Notes under the pieces: generated by a model | The model's database searches: none | The model's input: the letters and a program-made list of their open reading frames with translations, nothing else | What the model was told of the DNA's origin: nothing | Shown: one piece after another, positions 15,390-23,973 of the stretch | Numbering within the stretch: position 1 is the first letter of the stretch | Layout: every line of letters begins with the position of its first letter | Translations under genes and position numbers: made by a program | NCBI GenBank assembly: GCA_963766005.1 | Contig: CAVXYG010000022.1 | Location: forward strand, 1-38,306 | DNA length: 38,306 nt | Direction of reading: 5' to 3' | Source of the DNA: CAVXYG01 sp963766005 | GTDB taxonomy: Bacteria > Actinomycetota > Actinomycetes > S36-B12 > GCA-2699445

Positions 15390-16976
15390 ATGAGCCGGCC
15401 AGACGATTCCTTCCACGTCTTCGACACCACGCTGCGCGACGGGGCCCAGCGGGAGGGCATCTCCTACTCGGTCGCCGACAAGCTCGCCGTCGCGCGGCTG
15501 CTCGACGACTACGGCGTCGGCTTCATCGAGGGCGGATGGCCCGGCGCCATGCCGAAGGACACCGAGTTCTTCGCGCGGGCCCGCACCGAGCTGGACCTGC
15601 GGCACGCCCAGCTCGTCGCCTTCGGCGCCACCCGCAAGGCCGGCACCGCGGTGCAGACCGATCGCCAGGTCGCCGGTCTGCTGGACTCCGAGGCGCCGGT
15701 GGTGTGCCTGGTGGCGAAGTCCGACGTCCGGCATGTCCGCGAGGCGCTGCGGACCTCGCTGGAGGAGAACCTCGACATGGTCTCCGACACCGTGGCGTTC
15801 TTCGTCGAGCACGGCCGCCGCGTGTTCGTCGACCTGGAGCACTTCTTCGACGGCTACCGGCACGACCCGGACTACGGGGTCCGGTTGCTGCAGCGCGCGT
15901 TCGAGGCCGGGGCGTCGGTCGGCGTCCTCTGCGACACCAACGGCGGGATGCTCCCCAGCGATGTCGCACAGATCGTGACCGACGTCAAAGCGCGCAGCGG
16001 GGTCCGGTTGGGCATCCACTGCCAGGACGACACCGGGTGCGCGGTGGCCAACTCCATCGCCGCGGTGGAGGCCGGCGCGACGCACTTCCAGGGCACCGCG
16101 AACGGCTACGGGGAGCGCACCGGGAACGCGGACCTCTTCGCCGTCGTCGCCAATCTGGAGCTCAAGCGGGGGATGCAGGTGCTGCCGGCGGGCAAGCTGC
16201 GGGAGACGACCCGGATCGCGCACGCGATCGCCGACATCACCAACCTGCCGCCCGACACCCATCAGCCCTACGCCGGGATCTCCTCGTTCGCCCACAAAGC
16301 GGGACTGCACGCCTCGGCGCTGAAGGTGAACGCCGAGCTCTACAACCACATCCATCCCGAGGAGGTCGGCAACACCCAGCGGATCCTGGTCACGGAGATG
16401 GCGGGCCGGGCCTCGGTGGAGATGAAGGGCACCGAGCTGGGCTACAACCTCGCCGAGCATCCCGAAGTCGTGACCCGAGTCGTCGACCGCGTGAAGGCGC
16501 TCGAGCAGCGCGGCTACTCCTTCGAGGCCGCCGACGCCTCCTTCGAGCTGATGCTGGCCGATGAGCTCGGGATGGTGCAGCGCGCCTACGAGGTCGAATC
16601 GTGGCGGACGATCGTCTCGCAGCTGAAGAACGGCGACGTCGTCAGCGAGGCCATCGTGAAGCTGCGCGTCGGGGGTGAGCGGATCATCTCGGCCGCCGAG
16701 GGCAACGGTCCGGTCAACGCGCTGGACAATGCTCTGCGCAGCGCAGTCACCCAGGTGCACCCGGAGTTGGCGGAGCTGCAACTGGTCGACTACAAGGTCC
16801 GCATCCTGGAGGGCGTCAAGGGGACCGATGCGGTGACCCGCGTGCTGGTCAGCACCAGCGACGGCGAGCGGGAGTGGACCACCGTGGGTGTGCATGAGAA
16901 CGTCATCCACGCCTCGTGGATCGCGCTGGACGACGCCATCACCTTCGGCCTGCTGCAGGGCAACGGCAAGGGGTAG
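15390..16976 (+). CDS. cimA: (R)-citramalate synthase
   Basis: Condenses pyruvate with acetyl-CoA to citramalate, opening the threonine-independent route to 2-oxobutyrate and isoleucine. 528 aa, ATG at 15390 after GGAGGG. Motifs: FDTTLRDGAQREGISYSVAD at the N-terminus, GGWPGAMPKD, LCDTNGG, HCQDDTGCAVANSIAAVEAG, GTANGYGERTGNADL, ISSFAHKAGLHASAL, and a C-terminal LeuA-dimer regulatory domain from about residue 395. The length and the EGGWPGA/KD features are those of the CimA branch rather than LeuA, and a separate leuA lies elsewhere in the window. The downstream isomerase and dehydrogenase steps would use LeuCD and LeuB. Confidence 0.94.
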   Translation: MSRPDDSFHVFDTTLRDGAQREGISYSVADKLAVARLLDDYGVGFIEGGWPGAMPKDTEFFARARTELDLRHAQLVAFGATRKAGTAVQTDRQVAGLLDSEAPVVCLVAKSDVRHVREALRTSLEENLDMVSDTVAFFVEHGRRVFVDLEHFFDGYRHDPDYGVRLLQRAFEAGASVGVLCDTNGGMLPSDVAQIVTDVKARSGVRLGIHCQDDTGCAVANSIAAVEAGATHFQGTANGYGERTGNADLFAVVANLELKRGMQVLPAGKLRETTRIAHAIADITNLPPDTHQPYAGISSFAHKAGLHASALKVNAELYNHIHPEEVGNTQRILVTEMAGRASVEMKGTELGYNLAEHPEVVTRVVDRVKALEQRGYSFEAADASFELMLADELGMVQRAYEVESWRTIVSQLKNGDVVSEAIVKLRVGGERIISAAEGNGPVNALDNALRSAVTQVHPELAELQLVDYKVRILEGVKGTDAVTRVLVSTSDGEREWTTVGVHENVIHASWIALDDAITFGLLQGNGKG

Positions 16977-17004
16977 CGCCGCCGGGCACCAGCACGCCGA
17001 GTCT

Positions 17005-17040
17005 GGCCGGGCAGCGCGGTCGGCGTCGTGCTGCCCGGCC
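17005..17040 (+). terminator. Hairpin after cimA
   Basis: GGCCGGGCAGC (17005-17015) pairs with GCTGCCCGGCC (17030-17040), 11 bp. A further partial copy, ACCGGGCAGCAC, lies just downstream at about 17049. No T-run. Likely the end of the cimA transcript. Confidence 0.55.
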
Positions 17041-17130
17041 GACGCCGACCGGGCAGCACTCTGGTCGCCGGCCGCTGTCCCGGGCCCCCGCCCGGGCCCG
17101 GCGGCCATGAGCGGCGAGGCCCGCGTGGGC

Positions 17131-17136
17131 TAGGTT
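17131..17136 (+). promoter_or_regulatory. -10 box of the FAH-gltX operon
   Basis: TAGGTT at 17131-17136 ends 6 nt before the GTG at 17143; no ribosome site lies between. It predicts a leaderless mRNA. Confidence 0.5.
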
Positions 17137-17142
17137 AGTGCG

Positions 17143-17950
17143 GTGTATATCGCGCGCGCCATGCTGAACGACGACGTGGTCTTCGGGCTGGTGGAGGGTC
17201 TCGACCCGGCCGGTGACCCGACGCCGGAGACCGTGTTCGCCCCCATCGCCAGCCATCCCTACGCACCGGAACTCACGCCGCTGGGTCCTCGGATCCCGCT
17301 GGCGGAGGTGTCGCTGCTGGCACCGGTCCTGCCGAGCAAGATCATCGGCGTGGCCCGCAACATGGGCGCCCACGCCGCCGAGATGGGCGGCCGGCCGCGC
17401 GATCCGGCGCCTGCCGCCGGAGGTCTTCCTGAAACCGAGCACCGCAGTGGTGGGCTCTGGAGCGCCGGTGCTGTACCCGCCGGGCACCGAGCGGGTCGAC
17501 CACGAGGCGGAGTTGGCGGTCGTGGTCTCGCGATTGTGCAAGTCCGTGCCCTTGGAGCGGGTGCCCGAGGTGATCCTCGGCTACACCTGCGCCAACGACG
17601 TCACCGCGCGCGATTGGCAACGGCGCGACGGGCAGTGGGGCCTGGCCAAGGGCTCCGACACGTTCTGCCCGCTGGGTCCGTGGATCGCGACCGAGGAGGT
17701 GGACCCGGCTGCGGCGCTGGTCGTCTGCGAGGTGAACGGCGAGGTGCGCCAATCGGGCAGCACCGCCGAGTTGATCCAACCCATCGAGGAGCTCGTCGCC
17801 GCGATCAGCGAGGTGATGACGCTGCTGCCCGGCGACGTGATCCTGACCGGTACCCCGGCCGGCATCGGTCCGGTGCTGCCCGGCGATGTCATGGAGGTGA
17901 CGGTGCCCGGCGTGGGGACCCTGCGCAACGAGGTGAAGCTGCGTGACTGA
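17143..17950 (+). CDS. Fumarylacetoacetate hydrolase (FAH) family protein, one +1 frameshift
   Basis: Metal-dependent C-C bond hydrolase or isomerase of the FAH superfamily; actinobacteria often carry one just upstream of gltX. The first frame reads MYIARAMLNDDVVFGLVEG to KIIGVARNMGAHAAEMGG. After an extra base at about 17396-17412 the next frame continues EVFLKPSTAVVGSG, VDHEAELAVVVS (metal-binding acidic residues), GYTCANDVTARDWQ, KGSDTFCPLGPW and LTGTPAGIGPVLPGD. Corrected length is about 268 aa, typical of the small FAH type. The start is GTG, chosen because of the -10 box 6 nt upstream. The 3' end overlaps gltX by 8 nt. The substrate cannot be told. Confidence 0.85.
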
Positions 17951-19498
17951 CCACGGTGCGGGCCCGCGGGTCCGCTTCTGCCCCTCGCCCACGGGGAATC
18001 CGCACGTCGGCATGATCCGCACGGCGCTGTTCAACTGGGCGTTCGCCCGACACCACGGCGGCACGTTCGTCTTCCGCATCGAGGACACCGATTCGCTGCG
18101 CGACTCCGAGGAGTCCTACCGCGACATGGTGGACGCCATGCGCTGGCTGGGCCTGGACTGGGACGAGGGGCCCGAGGCGGGCGGGCCCGTACGGCCCCTA
18201 CCGGCAGTCGCAGCGGCGCGACCTCTACGACACCGTCGCGCAGCAGCTGCTGGACGGCGGCTACGCCTACCGCTGCTACTGCACGCCGCAGGAGCTGCAG
18301 GAGCGTCGCGAAGCGGCTCGCAGCGCCGGCCTGCCGCCCGGCTACGACGGTCATTGCCGCTCGCTCACCGCACAGCAGCAGGGGCAGTACGAGTCCGAGG
18401 GTCGGGCCTGCGCGGTCCGCTTCCGGATGCCGGAGGGCACCATCGCCTGGGACGATCTCGTCCGCGGGGAACTGTCCTTCGATACCGAGCATGTGCCCGA
18501 CTACGTCATCGTCCGAGCCACCGGCGAACCTCTCTACCCGCTGGTGAACCCGGTCGACGACGCGGCGATGCGCATCACGCACGTGCTCCGAGGCGAGGAC
18601 CTGCTGTCCAGCACCCCGCGACAGATCGCCCTGTATCGGGCACTGCAGGAGATCGGGGTCGCTGTCGGCGGGATGCCGCGGTTCGGGCACCTGCCGTACG
18701 TGATGGGGGAGGGCAACCGCAAGCTCAGCAAGCGGGACCCGGAGTCCTCGCTGAACCTGTACCGCGAGCAGGGCTACCTGCCCGAGGGCCTGCTCAACTA
18801 CCTCGCGCTGCTCGGGCTGGTCGTTGCCCCGCGGATGGCCGCTGCCCGGTGACCGGCCGCCGCCGCCCGGCACCGACCCGGAGGCGGATCCCGACGAGCG
18901 CGAGCGCGACGTCTTCACGATGGCGGAGCTGGTGGCGGCCTTCGACATCGGCCGCGTCAACCCCAACCCGGCGCGCTTCGACCTGAAGAAGTGCACCGCG
19001 ATCAATGCCGATCACATCCGCTGGCTGACGGCGACCGAGCTGCAACGGCGCCTCGCGGCGCCGCTGCAGGAAGCAGGGCTGCTCGGCGATCCCGTGACCG
19101 ACGCCGAGCAGCAGTTGCTGGCGTCGGTCGCCCCGCTCATCGCCGAGCGGATGCAGACCCTCGCCGACGCTGCGCCGATGATCGGCTTCCTCTTCTGCGA
19201 TGAGGACGCCTTCGCGGTGGACGAGCGCGATGCGAAGCTGCTCACCGGTCCGGGCCAAGCGGTCGTGGGCGCGGCACGAGATGCCTTGCAGGACCTGGAC
19301 GACTGGGACGCGGCGGGCATCGAGGCGACGTTGCGGGCCAGCCTCATCGACGGACTCGGCCTGAAGCCGCGGGTCGCGTTCGGTCCCGTCCGGGTGGCCA
19401 CCAGCGGCCGCCGGGTGTCTCCGCCGCTGTTCGAGTCGTTGGAGCTGCTCGGGCGCGAGCGGACGCTGCGACGGCTCGAGGCAGCGCAGCAGGAGTAG
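17943..19498 (+). CDS. gltX: Glutamyl-tRNA synthetase, two +1 frameshifts
   Basis: Class I synthetase charging tRNA-Glu and, in bacteria lacking GlnRS, also tRNA-Gln. GTG start overlaps the FAH gene. Frame 1: RFCPSPTGNPHVGMIRTALF (HIGH motif as PHVGM) and FRIEDTD. An extra base at 18183-18189 moves to a frame carrying YVIVRATGEPLYPLVNPVDD, ITHVLRGEDLLSSTPRQIAL and the KMSKS-like KLSKRD. An extra G at 18814-18816 (GGG where GG fits, giving LLGW) moves to the last frame, VFTMAELVAAFDIGRVNPNP and the anticodon-binding domain. Corrected length is about 517 aa. The enzyme is essential and every motif is kept, so the shifts are almost surely sequence errors. Confidence 0.93.
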
Positions 19499-19522
19499 CG
19501 AGCTCCAGGGCCCAGACAACGC

Positions 19523-19556
19523 GAAACGGCCCGGACCTGATGGTCCGGGCCGTTTC
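19523..19556 (+). terminator. Strong terminator after gltX
   Basis: GAAACGGCCCGGACC (19523-19537) pairs perfectly with GGTCCGGGCCGTTTC (19542-19556) round a TGAT loop. It may be read in both directions, ending gltX (plus) and the tRNA genes (minus); the T content at the 3' arm supports an intrinsic terminator. Confidence 0.8.
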
Positions 19557-19561
19557 CCTGG

Positions 19562-19634
19562 TAGCCCCGACGGGATTCGAACCCGCGCTACCGCCTTGAG
19601 AGGGCGGCGTGCTAGGCCACTACACAACGGGGCC
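19562..19634 (-). tRNA. tRNA-Glu (CUC anticodon)
   Basis: 73 nt on the minus strand. Acceptor GGCCCCG pairs with CGGGGCT (one G-U), the discriminator is A, and the T-loop is GGTTCGAATCC. The anticodon stem CCGCC/GGCGG carries the loop CTCTCAA, so the anticodon is CUC (Glu, GAG). CCA is not encoded. It lies a few bases from the gltX terminator. Confidence 0.94.
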
Positions 19635-19694
19635 GTGCCTGGCGGAAGGTGCTGCACATGCTCGATCCTCGTCCGCCGCGGTGGACCGATTGCG

Positions 19695-19766
19695 CTGGGG
19701 TACCAGGACTCGAACCTAGACTAACGGAATCAGAATCCGTCGGGCTGCCAATTACCCCATACCCCA
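19695..19766 (-). tRNA. tRNA-Gln (CUG anticodon)
   Basis: 72 nt on the minus strand. Acceptor TGGGGTA pairs with TACCCCA, the discriminator is G, the D-loop contains GGTAATTGGCAG, and the T-loop is GGTTCGAGTCC. The anticodon loop TTCTGAT gives CUG (Gln, CAG). CCA is not encoded. About 60 nt upstream of tRNA-Glu on the same strand, so probably co-transcribed. Confidence 0.94.
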
Positions 19767-19908
19767 TAGGGCCGCGCCACACCCTTCGCGCCGGTGCGGT
19801 GCGTCGGTACGAGTATAGCCCACGACCGCCCGCCGCAACCACCGGCGCTCGACCGCCGAGGCTGGTCCGGTTTGCCCCAACGAGGCGCGGGCGCACGTGC
19901 GCCCGCAG

Positions 19909-19914
19909 TAGCGT
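19909..19914 (+). promoter_or_regulatory. -10 box for a leaderless transcript
   Basis: TAGCGT, 6 nt before the GTG at 19921; no ribosome site in the gap. Confidence 0.45.
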
Positions 19915-19920
19915 GCCCAC

Positions 19921-21525
19921 GTGCGATGGCTGAGCGCTGCTGGACTCGCAGCGGCCGCGATCGCCATCTCGCCGGCGTCCGGCGCGGTGGCACTCGACGG
20001 GCCGCGCCCGGTAGCCGACGGCTGGCTGCCGAGGGCCGCGGTGTCCTTCGAGGAGGTCGACGGGCCCGCTGTCCGCAGGGGCACCGGGGCCATGCAGGTG
20101 CCCCTGCAGGCCGCGCAACCACCGACCACCGTGATGTCCCGCAACCTCTATCTCGGCGCCGACATCGGCGCGGCGCTGGACCTGCTGCCCGATCTGCCGG
20201 CCGCGGGGGAGCTGCTGTGGAGCCAGGTCAGCGCGACCGACTTCCCGACTCGGGCGGCGCAGCTGGCCGAGGAGGTCGTGCAGTTCAACCCCGCGGTCAT
20301 CGGCCTGCAGGAGGCGGCGCGCTGGCGTTGTCGCACCTCGCTCCTGGACTCCCCGACGGTGGTCCTCGACTTCACCGAGGAGTTGCTGGCGGCCGTAGCG
20401 GCGGCGGGAACGGACTATGTCGTCGCCAGCGCAGACGGTCGGGTTGCGGCGAATCCGGGCTTCCGAATCGGTCCGCTCCCGTTCGTCACGATGACCGACC
20501 CCGACCGGTTCCTCCCGCTGTTCGGCCAGCCCAGGGCCGACTGCGGCTTCGAGATCGGCGACGTGCTGCTGGTGCGCGGCGATCTGGCGACGGCTGTGCA
20601 GCGCGTGGGGACCTCGGAGTTCGAGGCTCGCGAGACGATCGTGCCCACGGTGCTGGCGATCGACCGCGGCTACGCCTGGGCCGATATCGAGGTGGGCGGC
20701 ACCACGGCTCGCTTCGTCACCACGCACCTGGAATCGATCTGGCACGACGGGGCGGTGCCGGTGGCCGCGGAGCAGGCGAGGCAACTGGTGGACGATCTCG
20801 CAGCCACGACCGGGCCGCTGGTCGTGATGGGCGACTTCAACAGCGACCACCGCGACCCTCGTCCGCGGGATACCCCCAACCCCGCCGACCAGCCGATCGC
20901 CTCCCAGTCCTGTCCCCGGCAGCCGACGGTCCTCACGGTCCAGGACGCGCGCGCGGAATGCAGCCCCTACTGGGTCATGCGCAAGGCGGGCTTCGTCTCG
21001 GCCGGCCCGGACGACTTCGCCCCCGAGCACTTCAGCTACGGAGCCTCCGACCTCCTGGCCGGGCCCGACCCGGACCGGTTGCGGCACGCGCTGCAGCAGG
21101 GCAATCCCTACGGCTTCACCGATCGACTGGACTACGTGTTCGTGCGCAACGGCGTCCGGAGGGACACCGCCGAAGTCGTGGGGAACATCTGGCCGAACGG
21201 CCCCACGACCTGGCCGTGCAGCTCGCCGGAACAGATCGCCGACACTGCGGCGGCGGGCGCCGTCCTGGCGCAGGCTGGACGGCCCGCGCCGCCTGCGGGG
21301 GTCGGCGTGTGCCTGGCCAGCGACCACGCCGGGATCGTGGCGTCCCTGCTCATCGATCCCGGGCGCAGCACCGTCGACGATCCGCCTCCGATCGAGCACA
21401 CCCCGTTCCGGTGGGTGTGGTGGCATCTGGTCCTCGGCCTGGTGCTGCTGCTCATCCTGGTCGGGCGCTGGCGCCTGCGCCGGCGCCGCCGCCGAAAGGC
21501 CGTTGCGCAGTCGATGGCCACGTGA
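19921..21525 (+). CDS. Secreted, membrane-anchored endonuclease/exonuclease/phosphatase family protein
   Basis: 534 aa with a GTG start. The N-terminus has a signal-type segment (MRWLSAAGLAAAAIAISPAS), and the C-terminus a membrane helix (about 500-520, WHLVLGLVLLLILVG) followed by a strongly basic tail RRRRRRK, giving an outside-facing enzyme with a C-terminal anchor. EEP-fold motifs: TVMSRNLYLGAD, IGLQEA (metal Glu), VTTHLES, VVMGDFNSDH, DRLDYVFV and LASDHAGIVASLL (catalytic Asp-His). The family cuts phosphodiester or phosphomonoester bonds in DNA, inositol phosphates or sphingolipids, using Mg. The substrate is unknown. It converges with cobS, with 8 nt between stops. Confidence 0.83.
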   Translation: MRWLSAAGLAAAAIAISPASGAVALDGPRPVADGWLPRAAVSFEEVDGPAVRRGTGAMQVPLQAAQPPTTVMSRNLYLGADIGAALDLLPDLPAAGELLWSQVSATDFPTRAAQLAEEVVQFNPAVIGLQEAARWRCRTSLLDSPTVVLDFTEELLAAVAAAGTDYVVASADGRVAANPGFRIGPLPFVTMTDPDRFLPLFGQPRADCGFEIGDVLLVRGDLATAVQRVGTSEFEARETIVPTVLAIDRGYAWADIEVGGTTARFVTTHLESIWHDGAVPVAAEQARQLVDDLAATTGPLVVMGDFNSDHRDPRPRDTPNPADQPIASQSCPRQPTVLTVQDARAECSPYWVMRKAGFVSAGPDDFAPEHFSYGASDLLAGPDPDRLRHALQQGNPYGFTDRLDYVFVRNGVRRDTAEVVGNIWPNGPTTWPCSSPEQIADTAAAGAVLAQAGRPAPPAGVGVCLASDHAGIVASLLIDPGRSTVDDPPPIEHTPFRWVWWHLVLGLVLLLILVGRWRLRRRRRRKAVAQSMAT

Positions 21526-21533
21526 GGCCCGGT

Positions 21534-22337
21534 TCAGCCGAGCGCCAGGGCCAGCAGCAGGAGGGCCGCCGTCTGGCCGACCTCCACCGCCGCCCCCAGC
21601 ACATCGCCGGTGATCCCCCCCAAGCGCCGCAGCGCCGTCCGGCCGAGGATCGACGCGCCGAGGAGGGCCGCGAGGATCGCGCCCGCGCAGGCCAGCGCGA
21701 CGGAAGCCTGCGACGACCACAACCACCCTGCTGCCGCGCCCCCGAGCACCACGGCCAGCACCGCCGCGGCCGCGGCCCGCGCCGAGACGGTCCCCGCGAC
21801 CCACGACCCCAGGGTCGACCCGGGCGCTGCCGGCACTCCCCGGCGGCACAGCCAGGCGGCCGCGAGGCGACCGGCCGGCAGGGCGACCAGGAGTCCGAGC
21901 CACATCGCGCCGACGCCGCCGAGCAGCACCAGCGCGGCAGTCTGGAGCAGCAGCACCAGCACCAGCGCGACCACGCCGAAGGGGCCGATATCCGAGCGGT
22001 GCAGGATGGCGCGCGAGGCTTCCGGCGAAGCGTTGGCACCCAGGCCGTCGGCCAGGTCGGCCAGTCCGTCCAGGTGCAGCCCGCGCGTCAGATAGGCCTC
22101 GACACAGACCGCGGCGGCGGCGGCGAGCAGCAGCGAGCCGGGACCGTCGGCGACCAGGACGACCAGGCTCGCGGCGGCAATGGCGGCGGCAGCGAGGACG
22201 AGACCGGAGACCGGGGCGAGCAGGACGACGCTGCCGGCACGGATCGGCCGCGATCCCACGTCGCCGACCGGCAGTCGGGTGAAGAAGGCGATGCTGGTCC
22301 GCAGGTCGTGCGGCCACGTCGACCGGCGGGCCGTCAC
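21534..22337 (-). CDS. cobS: Adenosylcobinamide-GDP ribazoletransferase (cobalamin synthase)
   Basis: Joins adenosylcobinamide-GDP to alpha-ribazole at the membrane, giving the finished cobalamin. 267 aa. Starts at GTG 22337, overlapping the cobT stop (GTGA). Family motifs: LRTSIAFFTRLPVG near the N-terminus, LTRGLHLDGLADLADGLGA, SDIGPFGVVAL, and GRTALRRLGGITGDVLGA at the C-terminus. Several membrane helices of mostly Ala/Leu/Val. Last gene of the B12 operon. Confidence 0.95.
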   Translation of the reverse strand: MTARRSTWPHDLRTSIAFFTRLPVGDVGSRPIRAGSVVLLAPVSGLVLAAAAIAAASLVVLVADGPGSLLLAAAAAVCVEAYLTRGLHLDGLADLADGLGANASPEASRAILHRSDIGPFGVVALVLVLLLQTAALVLLGGVGAMWLGLLVALPAGRLAAAWLCRRGVPAAPGSTLGSWVAGTVSARAAAAAVLAVVLGGAAAGWLWSSQASVALACAGAILAALLGASILGRTALRRLGGITGDVLGAAVEVGQTAALLLLALALG

Positions 22338-23407
22338 GGCCCGGCGCCGTCCAGAGGGCGGGCCACGCCGGCGGAGTCGAAGGTGGCCATGTCGCGCATG
22401 ATGGACGCGGCTGCTCGCAGGAGCCCCAGCGCCAGCAGCGCACCGGTGCCTTCGCCGAGTCGCAGCTGCAGGTCCACCAGAGGCTGCAGGCCCAGCTCCG
22501 CCAGCGCGCGGGCTGCCGCCGGTTCGGTCGACCGATGCCCGGCGCGCCACCAGCGGCTCGAACCGGGCTGCATCCGCTCGGCCGTGAGCGCGGCGGCGTT
22601 GGAGACCACGCCGTCGAGCAGGACCGGCGTCGCCCGGGCGGAGGCCCGCACCAGGAAGCCGGTCATCGCGGCGATATCCGCCCCGCCCACGCGCTGCAGG
22701 ACCAGGCCCGGGTCCAGCGGGTCCGTCCGGCACCGGAACAGCGCGTCCCGGACCGCGGCGGTCTTGCGCATCCAGGCGTCGTCGTCGATCCCGGTGCCGC
22801 GGCCGATGACGGACGCCACGTCGGCGCCGGTGAGTCTGGCCACGATCGCCGCAGCGCTGGTCGTATTGCCGATGCCCATGTCGCCGGGGATCAGCAGGTC
22901 GGCGCCGGCATCGATCTCCTCATCGGCGATGGCGGCGCCCGCCTCGAGGGCCTGCACGGTCTCCTCGGCCGTCAGCGCATCTTCGCGGTCCAGCCGGCCG
23001 CTGCTGCGCCGCACCCGTCGGCCCAGCACCGACGCGGGGATCGCGGCACCGTCGTAGTCGCTGTCCACCGCCAGGTCCGCGACCCGAACCGACGCCGCCT
23101 GCTGCGCGGCCAGCACATTGACCGCGGCCCCGCCGGCGAGGAAGTTGGCGACCATCGCCGCGGTCACGCTGCTGGGGTAGGCCGAGGTACCGGCTGCGGA
23201 GGCAACCCCGTGGTCCCCGGCGAAGATGACCACCCGGGCATCGGCAGGCTGCTGCGGCGGGCACCGGCCCTGAGCGCCGGCCAGCCAGACGCCGAGCTCC
23301 TCCAGCCGTCCCAGCGATCCTGCGGGCTTGGTCAGGGTGGCCTGCAGGGCCGCTGCCGCGGCGCTCGCCCCGGCGTCGAGCTCCGGCACGTCCCGCGCGA
23401 TCGTCAT
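22334..23407 (-). CDS. cobT: Nicotinate-nucleotide-dimethylbenzimidazole phosphoribosyltransferase
   Basis: Makes alpha-ribazole phosphate from nicotinate mononucleotide and the lower-ligand base. 357 aa, ATG at 23407 overlapping the cobU stop. Motifs: KPAGSLGRLEELGVWLAG, FAGDHGVASAAGTSAYPSSV, AGADLLIPGDMGIGNTTSAA, GRGTGIDD, VGGADIAAMTGF, and the catalytic Glu in LRLGEGTGALLAL near the C-terminus. In actinobacteria cobT is often beside cobU, as here. Confidence 0.95.
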   Translation of the reverse strand: MTIARDVPELDAGASAAAAALQATLTKPAGSLGRLEELGVWLAGAQGRCPPQQPADARVVIFAGDHGVASAAGTSAYPSSVTAAMVANFLAGGAAVNVLAAQQAASVRVADLAVDSDYDGAAIPASVLGRRVRRSSGRLDREDALTAEETVQALEAGAAIADEEIDAGADLLIPGDMGIGNTTSAAAIVARLTGADVASVIGRGTGIDDDAWMRKTAAVRDALFRCRTDPLDPGLVLQRVGGADIAAMTGFLVRASARATPVLLDGVVSNAAALTAERMQPGSSRWWRAGHRSTEPAAARALAELGLQPLVDLQLRLGEGTGALLALGLLRAAASIMRDMATFDSAGVARPLDGAGP

Positions 23408-23973
23408 CCCTGCTCCGTCCGCCACGCCGGCGCGGAGCCCCGCACCGGGACCGCGATGCCCGCGACCATGAGCACGACTTCGTCGCACTGCTGCGCCACG
23501 CGCCGGTTCAGGTCCCCGAGCAGGTCGGCGAAGATCCGGCCCGACGCGGTCTGCGGGACGACACCGGATCCGACCTCGTTCGACACCAGCACGACCTCGC
23601 TGCGCGCCTGCCCCACGGCAGCCGCCAGTTGCGCCATCCTCGGCCGGACCGCCGCCATCGCCTCGGCTGGCGGCAATTCCCATGCGCCGAGGTCGTCCAG
23701 GGTCCTGGTCAGCCAGAGCGTGAGGCAGTCCACGAGGAGCGGACGATCGTCCACCGCCGCCAGGGCTGCCGCCACGTTGAGGCTCTCCAGGGTCTCCCAG
23801 CCGTCCGGGCGGCGGGCTCGATGCCGCTCCAGCCGCGCCTGCCATTCCGCATCGCCGGCGGGGTAGCCGGTCGCCAGGTAGCGGGCGGGCCCGCCGCGCA
23901 GGCGGTCCTCGGCCCAGGAGGACTTGCCGGACCGGGCGCCGCCGAGCACCAGGCAGCGGTGAGCCCGGGTCAT
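23404..23973 (-). CDS. cobU: Adenosylcobinamide kinase / adenosylcobinamide-phosphate guanylyltransferase
   Basis: Phosphorylates adenosylcobinamide and then transfers GMP to it, giving the substrate for CobS. 189 aa. P-loop LGGARSGKSSWAE near the N-terminus, YLATGYPAGDAEWQARLERH, LLVDCLTLWLTR, and VVLVSNEVGSGVVPQTASGR. ATG at 23973 is preceded by GAGGAG and overlaps the previous stop by 4 nt. The C-terminus (VRGSAPAWRTEQG) is a little extended but normal in length. Confidence 0.95.
   Translation of the reverse strand: MTRAHRCLVLGGARSGKSSWAEDRLRGGPARYLATGYPAGDAEWQARLERHRARRPDGWETLESLNVAAALAAVDDRPLLVDCLTLWLTRTLDDLGAWELPPAEAMAAVRPRMAQLAAAVGQARSEVVLVSNEVGSGVVPQTASGRIFADLLGDLNRRVAQQCDEVVLMVAGIAVPVRGSAPAWRTEQG

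Noticed and set aside
17943..19498. Programmed +1 frameshifting as the explanation for gltX and other genes
   Set aside because: The shift sites share no slippery sequence, stop codon context or stimulatory structure, occur in unrelated genes, and sit mostly by G/C runs. Sequence error is simpler.
19612..23057. Very long open frames (over 900 codons) on both strands across 19.6-23 kb
   Set aside because: They overlap tRNAs, the EEP gene, cobS and cobT in other frames, are full of low-complexity Arg/Gly/Ala, and lack motifs.
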